Under the pieces are notes generated by a model, which worked only from the letters and a program-made list of their open reading frames with translations, was not told where the DNA came from and ran no database searches. 64,000 nt of DNA, taken from Amyelois transitella (Eukaryota; Arthropoda; Insecta; Lepidoptera; Pyralidae). The stretch is taken from NCBI RefSeq assembly GCF_032362555.1, contig NC_083516.1:7093001-7157000 (forward strand), given 5' to 3'. Shown here in pieces: positions 54,101 through 63,077 of this stretch. The translations under genes and the position numbers were made by a program. Within the stretch, counting starts at the first letter, position 1. Every line of letters starts with the position of its first letter.

Positions 54101-56377
54101 CAAAGCGCTGGTTTGCTCCCTTACCCTGTGCCGCCAGCGATTGAAGATACCCCTTATCCGGGATATCACCAGTAAATGGTCCGAGTCAATGCCAGCACCG
54201 CGATATGCACGGGTATCCAGCACTTTGTTCTTCAATCTTTCATCTACAATCACAAAGTCTATCATACTTTTTAAAATACCTTCCACTCTTGTGTAGGTGT
54301 GGATCTCTTTATGTTGAAACATTGAGTTCGACACAAAAAGATCCCACTCTAGACAAATTTCTAATACACTTCTTCCATTATCATTCACCTTTTCGTCACC
54401 AAACGCACCAAGCACCTTTTCATATCCATCACGCTTTACACCCACCCATCCATTAAAATCACCTAACATAATAATCTTCTCATTTGGCTTGGTAACTTTC
54501 AATACTTCTCTTACACTATTCCAGAACTCCTCGTTTTCGCTTTTTGCTGATGTTGTACCCCTCGAACCCACATCCCAAGGTGCATAAACACCTAGAACGA
54601 AGATCCGAGTGATTCCAACTTTCAGCCTAATCCATAGAAGACGAGGGCTGACACACTCATACTCATTTACGCACTCAGCCATTCGTGCAGAAAGAATTAG
54701 ACCGACCCCTTGACAGCCTCGGCTGGTACTGGAAATTCCAGACCAATACGCCGTGTAAGGGCCGTGCTGCGTCGCGTCGCATCCTTTCCGCTTCGTTTCA
54801 TTCACGCACAACACATCCAAACGTCTTTCATCCATCATTTGGCATACTTCCTCAATCTTATCTTTCATTCCTCCTCTTACATTCATCGTCGCAAAGCGGC
54901 TTTCAGCAGACCGCATACCGCTCCCGCCGGGAACGAGACGTGATGGGGTGCGGACACCATCGCCGCCATTTAGGTGCTCTTTCAAAAAATTTGCATCCAT
55001 GCGATTCCCACGAGACGCAAGGGAACAATTTTGTCCGCCCCAGCAGAGCCCCGCATGCCAGGGTAAGGCTAGCCATTACCTGGGGGTCGCCCAACCCCAT
55101 GGCGGAAGTGGCACGCTCGAGACTAGGCTCGCCCCTAGCCATGCATCCATCGGCGCGGCAGACCTTAGATTGGCATTAGATTGAATGTTTACTCGGCAAA
55201 TAAAGTGTGTAACATGTCAACCATAGATAATAGCAGTGTGAATAAATTTCTTAAAATATGTTAAATATATTCCAATTAGACAGACCTTACCTGTAAACTT
55301 GACAATATTAATTTTCATTTTGTTTTCAGTACATAATGAATTCAGTTCAAGAAGAGCCTGTGGACGTAATATTAAAACTTTATAGACTGAATGAAAAGGC
55401 TACATTAGATAAAATTGTAGATGCATTTGTCAAATTGAAAAGATATGATATCCTTAAAGCTTTGGAAGATCCTCTATGTAATTTGTCACATTGTTTCAAC
55501 AACAAAGATGATAGTGGATATCATAGCAACAGTAAGAGTACAGATGGACAAATTGAGATAATTTCTTTAAAAAATGTCTCAGATGATCTGCCTCCTGTTT
55601 TCAACAAGAATTTTGTTGTTGCAAAGAATGACAGAAATAAGCCTCATTTTCCAAAACCTAAAATTGAAACTACCAATGAAGAATTTAAAAATGAAAAGCC
55701 AATTCTATTTTTAACTTTTACTGAAGATGGATTTCCAACTGCTCTTAACATTCAGGAGTATGTTGAAAATTGGACTGATTTTGATGAAGTGGCAGTTATA
55801 ACACTGAATGACAAGAAAGAAGAAGTGTATCAAAATCCTGAAAAATTTATAAGGGAGTACTTTGAGAAGGTAAACATAAATATAATGATTCTGAGCACTT
55901 GATCTAATTCTTTATGCAAATAAGTTGATGTCAGTATTAATGTGATACTATTTTCACATATCCCTAAATTTTAAACTGACAGTTGACAATTCTTTTAATT
56001 CTAAATAAACTTCCGCTTTAAAGCAAACTTACTGATCTTTTTTAACCACTCTGTTAATATTTATTTTTCAGGCGGACTTCATAGTACCTATTATAACTCC
56101 AGGATATCTCCAAGAAATAAGGTCCAATAATCCCAACACACCCAGTACCACTGACAATCTGGATTTCAAATATGTGAACTTCATTTACTCTCTCATTGTA
56201 AACTATTACATCCATGCAACTGGATGTCTGAACAAAAAAGTTAGAACTGTTTTACCTCAAAATTTTGATAGAGAGGTGTTAACGCGAATCAGTATGTACC
56301 CTGATTTAATGCCATGGACATATGAGACTAAATTTGATGAGCAGTTCAAGGCATTTTTGAAGCTAAAATATTCATGA
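51195..56377 (+). CDS. Adaptor with death domain and TIR/SEFIR-like domain (5' end unresolved)
   Basis: Exons 51195-51477 (acceptor after TTTTTTTGTTATAG), 55330-55869 and 56072-56377; the last two junctions are in frame (phase 0) with GT-AG ends; 375 residues are visible. Residues about 62-140 form a death domain (VCYEVWKTLVKKVGG, GWRDLGISLGIKQEDLD, ILKLYRLNEKATLDKIVDAF, ILKALE). Residues about 215-345 look like a TIR/SEFIR fold: KPILFLTFTEDG (strand A), a helix, VAVITL, and ADFIVPIITPGYL, the last typical of the SEFIR/TIR core. The order death domain then TIR/SEFIR occurs in MyD88 and in invertebrate CIKS-like (IL-17-type) adaptors; the strand A sequence lacks the usual YDAF box of MyD88. 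Role inferred: cytoplasmic immune signalling. A 3.6-kb retrotransposon sits in the first intron. AATAAA at 57407-57412. Confidence 0.72.
51673..51870 (-). pseudogene. HFM1 gene fragments captured inside the RTE insertion
   Basis: 51673-51722 equals 11294-11343 (inside the long HFM1 exon). 51724-51870 equals 13259-13405 (50 bases of an exon plus 97 bases of the upstream intron). No mismatch was seen by eye over about 197 bp. The 1.9 kb between the two source blocks is skipped, and the joint is not at a splice site, so it is not a spliced mRNA copy. Continuing homology into the RTE tail at 13406 shows the source carried the HFM1-intron RTE fragment. Confidence 0.88.
51893..55000 (-). CDS. RTE LINE endonuclease-reverse transcriptase (copy 2, full length)
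   Basis: 1035 codons, uninterrupted, starting MDANFLKEHLNGGDG. Domain layout is the same as copy 1 (APE endonuclease, RT with LLYADD, C-terminal [12 protein letters not shown]). It differs from copy 1 by a few residues (for example DLEEM for DLDEM, GDVEM for GEIEM, and one Glu missing). All catalytic motifs are intact, so this copy could encode active protein. Upstream 55001-55183 is the 5'UTR, GC-richer than the surroundings. Confidence 0.93.
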   Translation of the reverse strand: MDANFLKEHLNGGDGVRTPSRLVPGGSGMRSAESRFATMNVRGGMKDKIEEVCQMMDERRLDVLCVNETKRKGCDATQHGPYTAYWSGISSTSRGCQGVGLILSARMAECVNEYECVSPRLLWIRLKVGITRIFVLGVYAPWDVGSRGTTSAKSENEEFWNSVREVLKVTKPNEKIIMLGDFNGWVGVKRDGYEKVLGAFGDEKVNDNGRSVLEICLEWDLFVSNSMFQHKEIHTYTRVEGILKSMIDFVIVDERLKNKVLDTRAYRGAGIDSDHLLVISRIRGIFNRWRHRVREQTSALERVKVENLQDMDVGKKYINRLKDEFEDLEEMSDIEDGWKEFKERIVKVAVEVCGVSRRRKGKNHKNAWMSKDVQELVRLKKKAWLDLLAAKANLRMQEVIDEDVNEARKEYKKMKDLVKKAVIRKKEEYKEDFDKRLSEDFQSNLKVFWKSVRSARGNTITRELTRIRCQDGSVVKGECVLKIWKDYFESLFEKKEGNKKDFCYSEEKENEMEGDVEMFEIVEALKSMKAGKAAGCDRVSVEMLKAGKGVVASQLYCLFNLCWRSGRVPKDWCKAVIVPLYKGKGSQLDCKNYRGISLLSVVGKLYAKVLINRVRNETDDKIWDAQAGFRKGMGCTDQVFSLRCIAEKFLAKSQKVYCTFVDLEKAYDRVERNELWSALSMHGVSSLLIRALKSLYEDSSACVRINGAHTEWFKIEKGVRQGCVASPWLFNLFMDSCLTDLKESKSGLRMNELLVKCLLYADDQVILASSAEELQEMVNCMHEALKEKGMKVNVSKTKTLVFEMEKEMTACNILIGGEKVEQVKEFVYLGSKFTSDGKYDSDIERRVNAGNMVNGALHAFMSSQKLSKKARLAVHRGVLVPTLMYGSESWVWQKKHESRINAVEMRALRSMMGVKLSDRIRNSVIRECCDVKEDVVTGIEKGMLRWFGHVERMNESRLTKQIYKESVEGKVGVGRPRRTYLDQIKDVLVKGQVKSTRNRRACMKRVMNVDEAKEVCRDRGKWKEVVSAYPSGKEA

Positions 56378-57430
56378 GAATAGTTTTTTTAAAGGTATAA
56401 AAATGCCTAGATTTTTGAAGTATGTATTACTTATAAGAAATAACAGAAATGCTCAATTTTACATTGTGTATTTTAAGCTAAACAAGTGACTAAATAACAC
56501 AAATGTGAAGTTATATTCCTTGATCGGCAGTGTATCAAACCTGTCACACATAAAGATAATATAAATTTACAGTCTTATTATCAGAGATCGGAATAGGTAC
56601 ATTGATTTTATGTACTTGCATCATGACTTACCATAGAAAGCATAATATGCATAAGCCTCTTTTCCGGGATTCCATTTCAGTACTTACAGTAAACTACATT
56701 GTCCTCGGTTAACATAGGACTACTATTTACGTGAACGAAGTCGGGGGAAAACAGCTACCACTAATATATTCTTCATCCCACATGTAAAAATTCCGGAAAA
56801 AACCTTAATAATTTACAAATCCCGCAATCACGGACGGACGCATGTCCATATTAATATTTCAGTTCATTGACCCCAATTCAATCTACCTATTCCAATCTTT
56901 ACTTATTATAAAATATATATTATGCATACCAAAAAGATGATGTTATAATATATATTTTGCTTTATTGAATGTTCTCCAATTATTATCTGAACATATTGCG
57001 AACGTCAAAAATATGTTTTGCTTTGCCATAATAAATTATAGGTTTAGTATATATTATAGTTGTGTATGGGAAAGAGTAATACACCTTGCTATATATATTA
57101 TATTATACTAATGTGTGTGGCAGGTTAAAAGTTTTCACTTACAATTAACCGTAGATAATAATAGCCGCGTAATTATGTAAGCACACTGGTATATAGTAAA
57201 AAACAATTAAGTGTTCAACTTGCTACCACTTAAAGCTAAACAGCCTATGAGTATTAATTTGTCGCTTGTTTATATATTTCTTTATACTCAATACTTAAAA
57301 TTAAGTATTGTCAGCTTTATTATAATGTTAATTTTTAACTGATTCTTTCTTTTGTAATAGAAAAATATTAAGACCAATTGTAGAAGTTAGCAGCTTGTGG
57401 CAGTTAAATAAAACAATGTCAATAAGTTTG
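56378..57430 (+). other. Adaptor-gene 3'UTR
   Basis: About 1 kb, AT-rich, no other gene. AATAAA at 57407-57412 on the plus strand. It meets geminin's 3' end, whose minus-strand AATAAA is 57444-57439. Confidence 0.6.
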
Positions 57431-57444
57431 TTATTTCATTTATT
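57407..57444. terminator. Convergent poly(A) signals, adaptor (+) and geminin (-)
   Basis: AATAAA on the plus strand (57407-57412) and on the minus strand (57444-57439), only 26 bases apart. The two transcripts should end in the same stretch and overlap by a few tens of bases. Confidence 0.6.
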
Positions 57445-57907
57445 GCCTATAAAACTATGGTAGCAATGAAGTAGACATATTGTTAGCATTTAAAATAAAC
57501 ATAAGTTATTTAAGACAAGGAAAATTAAATGTAAGAACTCTTAGAATAAGTTTACCAAACAAATTACTTGAAATTACCTATTAACTTAAATATAAAATTA
57601 AGAAAATGAACCTTTGGTGAATTAACACACTACACATTTTAAACTTTTAAATATTGAAAGCTAAAGGTAAGGTATATATATTATAGTAACTAACATAGGA
57701 TACTTTTAATAATCCTATAACACAAAAACACATTCCTTTAAATTGACACCACATTGCATCGCTTTCTCATTGCATTGTCAAGTAATTAATATTTATCATG
57801 TAATTATTGTCTTAGTTACTGTTAACTTCAATAATATTAACAGTTTAATCAGTCTAAAGTTAGTTTCTTTGAAATATTAAACATCAAAATTATTTTATAA
57901 TTAAATT

Positions 57908-59555
57908 TCATTCATCTGCTGTAGTGTCTCCCTCGTTGGCAGTGTCATCAAGATTGCTTACATCATTCACATCAATACCAGTGTCGTCATTGGTGTTAGA
58001 TAATTCTTCCTGGAACGAATAAGAAAATAATTCGTATTTTCGGAAGGGATATGTGAAACAGGGAATTTGTCTACTTTATGGACATCAACAATGTGTAAGT
58101 TTGTAAGTTATTAATTTACTGATGATTGAATTGGTTGATGAAAATTTTCTGATCTTTCATAAAAATAACATACCTACATACATAAATGGTCACGTCTATA
58201 TCCCTTGCGTGGTAGACGGAGCCAACAGTCTTGAAAAGACTGAATTGCCATGTTCAGCTATTTTTTACAACATCCATAGGAAAGAGATGGTGGGTCCTAT
58301 TATTTTTTGTATTGATGATATTGTGTACATTTTTTAGTACTTGCATTGCATTGCTTGCATACATTTCTAGTATCTAAATTTTGAGTTTTTTATGCACATT
58401 CAGTCAAACTAGAGAAGGGAGTATACATATTTCAATTTCATAAATATTAGTTCTGTCATAAAATTGGGCAAGCATTTTTCTTTAAAAACTAGTTTCGTCT
58501 TTTTAGGCCGCATTACTTAACTAATAAGAGTTCATATTAATTTGCAAGCCAAAGCATTCAGTAAAGGTTGGTCAAACTCACCTTCACAATTTCTATGAAA
58601 GAATTAGCTTCCTCCAGCATTTGTTTAGTCTGGAGGTTTTCTTTCTTCAGTTCAGCAATAAGTTTATGAAGTTTTTCATTCTCCTCTAAAGCCTCTTGTA
58701 AAGCAACCCTAGAAATAGTAATTAATTCTTATAAAATTACTGGTACATACATTATTTCCCTTTACAAAACTATTCAAAATGACAAGGAGTCAAGAAATAA
58801 TCAAACCAAAATTTGTTGTACTGTAAAAATTAATTGTGCCCCAGCGATACCAGAAACAGAAAAAGAAGCTTTTATACAATTACTCATTTATTTAAACACT
58901 CCACATTCTTGTTTCATCAAACAATTTTGGGTAAAACAAATCTTAAATTAAGTCAAAATCTTACATTTAGACAAAGGAAAACAATAGGACAATGATAAAG
59001 TTACCTTCTTTTTTCAGCTAATATTTTCCAGTACTTCTCAGAAGCCTCCGGGTTGGTAAGATCCTCAACTGTAATGTTAGTGTCAAGGTTTGCTTGGGTT
59101 TCCTTAGTAGACAAATTCTTTCTTTTCACTTCAACATCACTGAAATTTATTGCAAAAGCGATTTATTTATAAAGTCTGTCAGATAAAAACAATCAGGTAT
59201 TCAGTATACTGAATAAAACATACTTACGCTACATTTTCTTGACTAAGTTGGTGTTTCAAATTTTTTGTTGGTCTACCCACTAAGTTTTCACGATCACTAG
59301 CAGTATGTTGTAGTGTTTTGAGCGACATTCTAGTACTCTTTGTTGATTCCTGAAACAAATTACGGGTACGCGATTTATAAATTTACTTGTTAGGTAGCTA
59401 TTGCTGTTTTCACGTCAAGCTGTACCTATGCTACCTTTATTATAACGTTTTACATAATGTCCACTTTAAAATAGACATCCTTTTTATAATAATCCCTAAT
59501 AAAAAAAGCATATAAATAATAGTATAAAAGTAACCTGTAAATCTTGAGAGCTCAT
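57908..59555 (-). CDS. geminin: Geminin, DNA replication licensing inhibitor
   Basis: Binds Cdt1 and stops re-licensing of replication origins in S/G2. CDS exons (minus order): 59555-59535, 59349-59228, 59139-59005, 58708-58582, 58009-57908; GT-AG, phases agree, 507 nt = 168 aa. The central region carries SEKYWKILAEKRR followed by the coiled coil VALQEALEENEKLHKLI and ELKKENLQTKQMLEEAN, the Cdt1-binding and dimer coiled coil of geminin. The C-terminus is acidic. A KRKN cluster lies upstream of the coil. Starts MSSQDLQ. Geminin family proteins are 200 aa or so; this one is somewhat short, mainly at the N-terminus. Confidence 0.9.
58170..58325 (-). repeat. SINE-like element with internal deletion, in geminin intron
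   Basis: Family tail (TACATACATA, GTCACGTCTATATCCCTTGCG, AGCCAACAGTCTTGAAAAGAC) joined directly to the head region (ACAACATCCATAGGAAAGAGATGG). The middle is missing. Confidence 0.75.
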
Positions 59556-59778
59556 GATCAATCTCACTTTATAACGAGATTGAAAGATGAAAGTTGGTAA
59601 ATATGTCCACTTTGGAATCACCACCTGTAAGAAAATGAAAAGTCGTACTGATTTACGTAAAGGCCAATAAATTAACTGCAAATTAAAGAACCTTGTCAAC
59701 AAAACAAACCAACAAACAAAACCGACCGACAGTGGACCCGACGACAGTTAATTTTTTGACAGACATGGGAGGTTAGTT

Positions 59779-59786
59779 TTTCCCGC
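59779..59786 (+). promoter_or_regulatory. E2F-type site upstream of geminin
   Basis: TTTCCCGC (within TTTTTCCCGCCAAA) about 225 bases upstream of the geminin ATG. Geminin is an E2F target in animals, so a functional site is plausible. Confidence 0.5.
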
Positions 59787-59829
59787 CAAACAAACAATTT
59801 TTTTTAGTCATATTTAGCCATGGATACTA

Positions 59830-60710
59830 GATCCTGCGCTCTCTTTTTCAAAACGGTTCAAGTAAGAGGTAAACGGTGATTTCTTTTTTAATTTATTTTA
59901 TTTTTTTCTTTTGTAGTGATCACACGTTTAGTTATTAAATAAAGGATACCGTCATAGCGCCTTACTTGAGACAGTTTTGGAATTCAGGTGTTTATAAACT
60001 TTTACTGTGTCAACGAATAGTGACAGTATTCACATCTATAATATAGTCTGTACCTTTTTTATCCAAAAAATGCTTCCCCAAGCCCATAGGTACATCACAG
60101 ATTTTTTATTTTTTTTATTTTTGCTGTCTCATGTTACCATCATGAAGTGCCATAATTGATACACCACACAAAACATATGAAAGTATCATGAATAGAATTT
60201 AAATGAATACTTGAGACAGTAAAAAAATTCAAAAACTACATGACCAACTGAAAATTTTTTTTTTGGGCAGCTGCACTAAATTTTAAGTACCAAAAATGAA
60301 ACAAGTTCCGTATAGCTCAATTTTTATTAATATTCATTACAATCAGTTTAAATCAACGTTGTTCGCTTATTTGGCAATGCAGTGAAAACAAATAGAAATA
60401 CTTTTCTAAAGTAAAATAAGGAGAAAATAATGAAACAAGAATTTAATCTTACATAACTCAAAAACTTATAACAATCATACTCCAATATTTTCATATATAG
60501 TGGGTACTATAGTAACTAAAAAAATAATACACGTTTTTGGTAGCTTTATAAGCTAATCATTACAATAATTAAACATTACAAAAATAATCAGATAAATCAG
60601 TTTCTAAAATGAGACGTTTCAAGTTGACTGCATGTATCAAATTGACAACACTTAAGTGAGTACTTGAACTTACAACTAATAAACAATATTCTTCAGTCTT
60701 AAAATTTCAA
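59830..60710 (-). other. Spacer with transposon-related motifs
   Basis: No gene. It contains CTTGAGACAGT at 59966 and 60211 and, inverted, CTGTCTCATGTTACC at 60123-60137. These resemble the 17-bp repeats at 63543-63610 on the other side of the transposase gene. Confidence 0.5.
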
Positions 60711-63077
60711 TCAGTCTTCATTAATAATAAGATTTGGCTTTATATTACTTACATTTACATTGAAACTGTAACGACCTCTTTTCAACAATACTGGCTTAAC
60801 AACTGATATAATTTTTTGAGAGTCAACAGTCATAATATCATCAACAGGGGGAAATACATAAATTCCTTTATTTGTGCTTTTTCTCAAAAACTTACAGGAA
60901 TACTCATTCTCATTTAATATTTCAGTTATCTGAGCAAAGAACTCTTTTACCATTGGTTTATTTTTAAAGCCATCATATATTAAGTGAATTTTTACAAAGT
61001 CATACATTTTTACAGATACTTCAGAAGTAGGTTCGGTTTCTATATGTTCATTCTTGGTTTCACTTAAAATTTGTTTCAGTTTCATTTTAGCAGATTTGGA
61101 GGATGATGGTTGCTGTGTTGATTTAAATACTTTTGGCTGCGAAGTTATATCGTTTTGATCTTTAGGTTTGCGTTTTATATCAATAGATTTAGAGGTAGAT
61201 GGTTGCTGTTCTGGTTCATATACTTTTGGTAGCGTAATAATGTCGTCTTGATTAGTGGAAGATAATGGTTCCTGTGGTGATGCAAATACTTCTGGCTGAG
61301 TAATTACATTATTTTGATCTTTTGTGGAAGAAGACAGTTTCTGTACTGATTTAGATATTTTTGATTGCGAAATTATGTCCTCTTCACCTTTTGATTTTTC
61401 TCGTGATTTAGAGACTCTTGGCTGGAAAAATATATTTTCTTGATCTTCAGAATCTAAATATACATGTTTTCTTTGTTGTTTTAATTTAATGTTAGGAATG
61501 ATATTTGATTGGGTTGTGGTTTTTTCTATCAAATTATCGAAATCTTGTAATTCAGATATATTATCACTATCAGATGTATCATGTACAGAATAATTGCTAG
61601 AAACTGTAGTATCCGTGTCTTCTTCACGTGCTGTTTTCGGTTGCGTAAATAATGGATCTGAATCTATGTTTACTTCTAAATAATCTTCTTCTGCATCACA
61701 AATTCCCACGTCTACTTCTTCAATATTTTGAGTATTTGAAGGATTTGTAATATCGGAGACTGTAAGGCTTTGACCTGCCGAAGCTTGCAATTTTTTCTTT
61801 CTCACTTTAAGAGGAGCTGATGTATTAAGACGACTTTCTTTTAAAAAACTTTCGAATGCACTCGCCCATTCTTTAGATGTGCTGTTATTTTCTGGAGTTT
61901 CAACGGGAAGCTTGGCCAGAACTGTTTGTTTGTTGAGAGGGCAAATCCCAGCTGCACGAAACCCTGACTTTAAATTCTCTGAAGATGTCAACAGTTGATC
62001 TAACGATCGTTTTAAAAGTCGCGGAAACTGATCTTTGGGAATGCAGCCCCTGGTTTTCTGCTTCCATTCTAATAAGGTTTTTCGCCATATTGCTTTAAGT
62101 GGACGGAAGTAAGCGACATCAAGCGGTTGGGTTAAGTGTGAACTATTTGCAGGGAGAAATATGAAACGAATATCTGATTCCGCACATTTTTGTATAACCT
62201 TTACAGACAGATGACTTGCCAGGTTATCTCCTAGTATTGCTTTCGGACCTTCACCTACCGAACTGAAATAAGGTACAACCACTTTGAAAAACCAGTCTTC
62301 AAACGTTGTACTGTCAAACCAACCGCTTCTTGTTCGATTGTAGAATGTATTAGCTGGCCCTCCTCTCAACCAAGAATCGTAAAGGTGCTCAGCCTTATAT
62401 ACGACATATATTGGTAATAAAGCTCCTGATGCTGATCCTGCAAACATAACCGATGTGCTCGATTTCGAAGCGTCAATGATATTTTTTGGACTTTTGAAAC
62501 CTCTTCTTACTAATACTTTTGTTTTTCCAGGGTCGTCGGTAAAGTTAGTTTCATCAAAATTCACAATTGCTTCTGGTTTTACTCCCTCCAAGCTAATCAT
62601 TAGATTATCAAAATAATCAGATATCATTTCAGGATTAACAGCAGCTCTTGCTCTTTTAATGTTTTCACAAAACTTGTACGAAATTTCATGTTTGTTTCGG
62701 TCTAAAAATCCTTTCAACCAAAATCTTCCTGGCAAATTGTTCTTAAATCTAGGTTCTGTCTTTCCCTTCGTGTCAAGGTATTGCTTCACAATAAGCGTCA
62801 AGTCAAAGGCTGTTATAGGAAATCCCCATTTCCCGCAAAGAATTAAGGCTTCTACAATTATATTTTCATCTTCATTTGAAAAAACTGTGGGTCTTCCAAC
62901 TTTATTCATATGCTTACAACGCACTTTTCTCTGTACAGTGGCTGGTGGAACATTATATTTTTCTGCAGCTTTTCTAATCGACATACCTTTTCGCACTGAA
63001 GCCACTGCATTTTCAACCGCTTCATTGGAGTAGTTACGGTATGGCCGTGACCCAATTTTCTTTCGATACCTTCCCAT
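60711..63077 (-). CDS. Pogo/Tigger-like DDE transposase (788 aa, intact)
   Basis: Cut-and-paste transposase of the pogo group of the Tc1/mariner superfamily. N-terminal helix-turn-helix of psq type (residues about 14-55, SIRKAAEKYNVPPATVQRKV), a second CENP-B-like DNA-binding region (about 65-135), then the DDE_1 catalytic core with IVNFDETNF (D175), AILGDNLASHL (D284) and HLTQPLDVAYF (D320). All three catalytic Asp positions are present. The C-terminal ~390 residues are Ser/Gln-rich with repeated short SQPK/TQPE-type segments. Uninterrupted, so either a young transposon or a domesticated gene. An acceptor-like TTTTGACAG lies 4 bases before the ATG. Flanks carry repeated GAGACAGT motifs. Confidence 0.88.
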   Translation of the reverse strand: MGRYRKKIGSRPYRNYSNEAVENAVASVRKGMSIRKAAEKYNVPPATVQRKVRCKHMNKVGRPTVFSNEDENIIVEALILCGKWGFPITAFDLTLIVKQYLDTKGKTEPRFKNNLPGRFWLKGFLDRNKHEISYKFCENIKRARAAVNPEMISDYFDNLMISLEGVKPEAIVNFDETNFTDDPGKTKVLVRRGFKSPKNIIDASKSSTSVMFAGSASGALLPIYVVYKAEHLYDSWLRGGPANTFYNRTRSGWFDSTTFEDWFFKVVVPYFSSVGEGPKAILGDNLASHLSVKVIQKCAESDIRFIFLPANSSHLTQPLDVAYFRPLKAIWRKTLLEWKQKTRGCIPKDQFPRLLKRSLDQLLTSSENLKSGFRAAGICPLNKQTVLAKLPVETPENNSTSKEWASAFESFLKESRLNTSAPLKVRKKKLQASAGQSLTVSDITNPSNTQNIEEVDVGICDAEEDYLEVNIDSDPLFTQPKTAREEDTDTTVSSNYSVHDTSDSDNISELQDFDNLIEKTTTQSNIIPNIKLKQQRKHVYLDSEDQENIFFQPRVSKSREKSKGEEDIISQSKISKSVQKLSSSTKDQNNVITQPEVFASPQEPLSSTNQDDIITLPKVYEPEQQPSTSKSIDIKRKPKDQNDITSQPKVFKSTQQPSSSKSAKMKLKQILSETKNEHIETEPTSEVSVKMYDFVKIHLIYDGFKNKPMVKEFFAQITEILNENEYSCKFLRKSTNKGIYVFPPVDDIMTVDSQKIISVVKPVLLKRGRYSFNVNVSNIKPNLIINED

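Larger units (their letters stand above)
51609..55183 (-). mobile_element. RTE-clade LINE, copy 2: near full length, chimeric 3' end, 9-bp TSD
   Basis: Bounded by AATGTTTAC at 51600-51608 and 55184-55192. Reading the minus strand: 5' UTR (55183-55001), the long frame (55000-51893), a TATG tail (to 51871), then 147 bp identical to 13405-13259 (HFM1 intron plus part of an exon), 50 bp identical to 11343-11294 (HFM1 exon), and a second RTE 3' end (about 51672-51609) with its own TATG tail. The two target duplications enclose all of it, pointing to a single insertion. It lies antisense in the adaptor gene's intron. Confidence 0.9.

Noticed and set aside
52446..54943. Plus-strand frames of 64-164 codons inside RTE copy 2 (and the mirrored minus frames in copy 1)
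   Set aside because: Identical shadows occur in both RTE copies, opposite to the endonuclease-RT frame; no independent coding signal.
54903..55142. 79-codon minus frame in the 5' region of RTE copy 2, considered as an ORF1
   Set aside because: It overlaps the start of the main frame, has no zinc knuckle or coiled coil, and is absent from copy 1; RTE elements usually have one frame.
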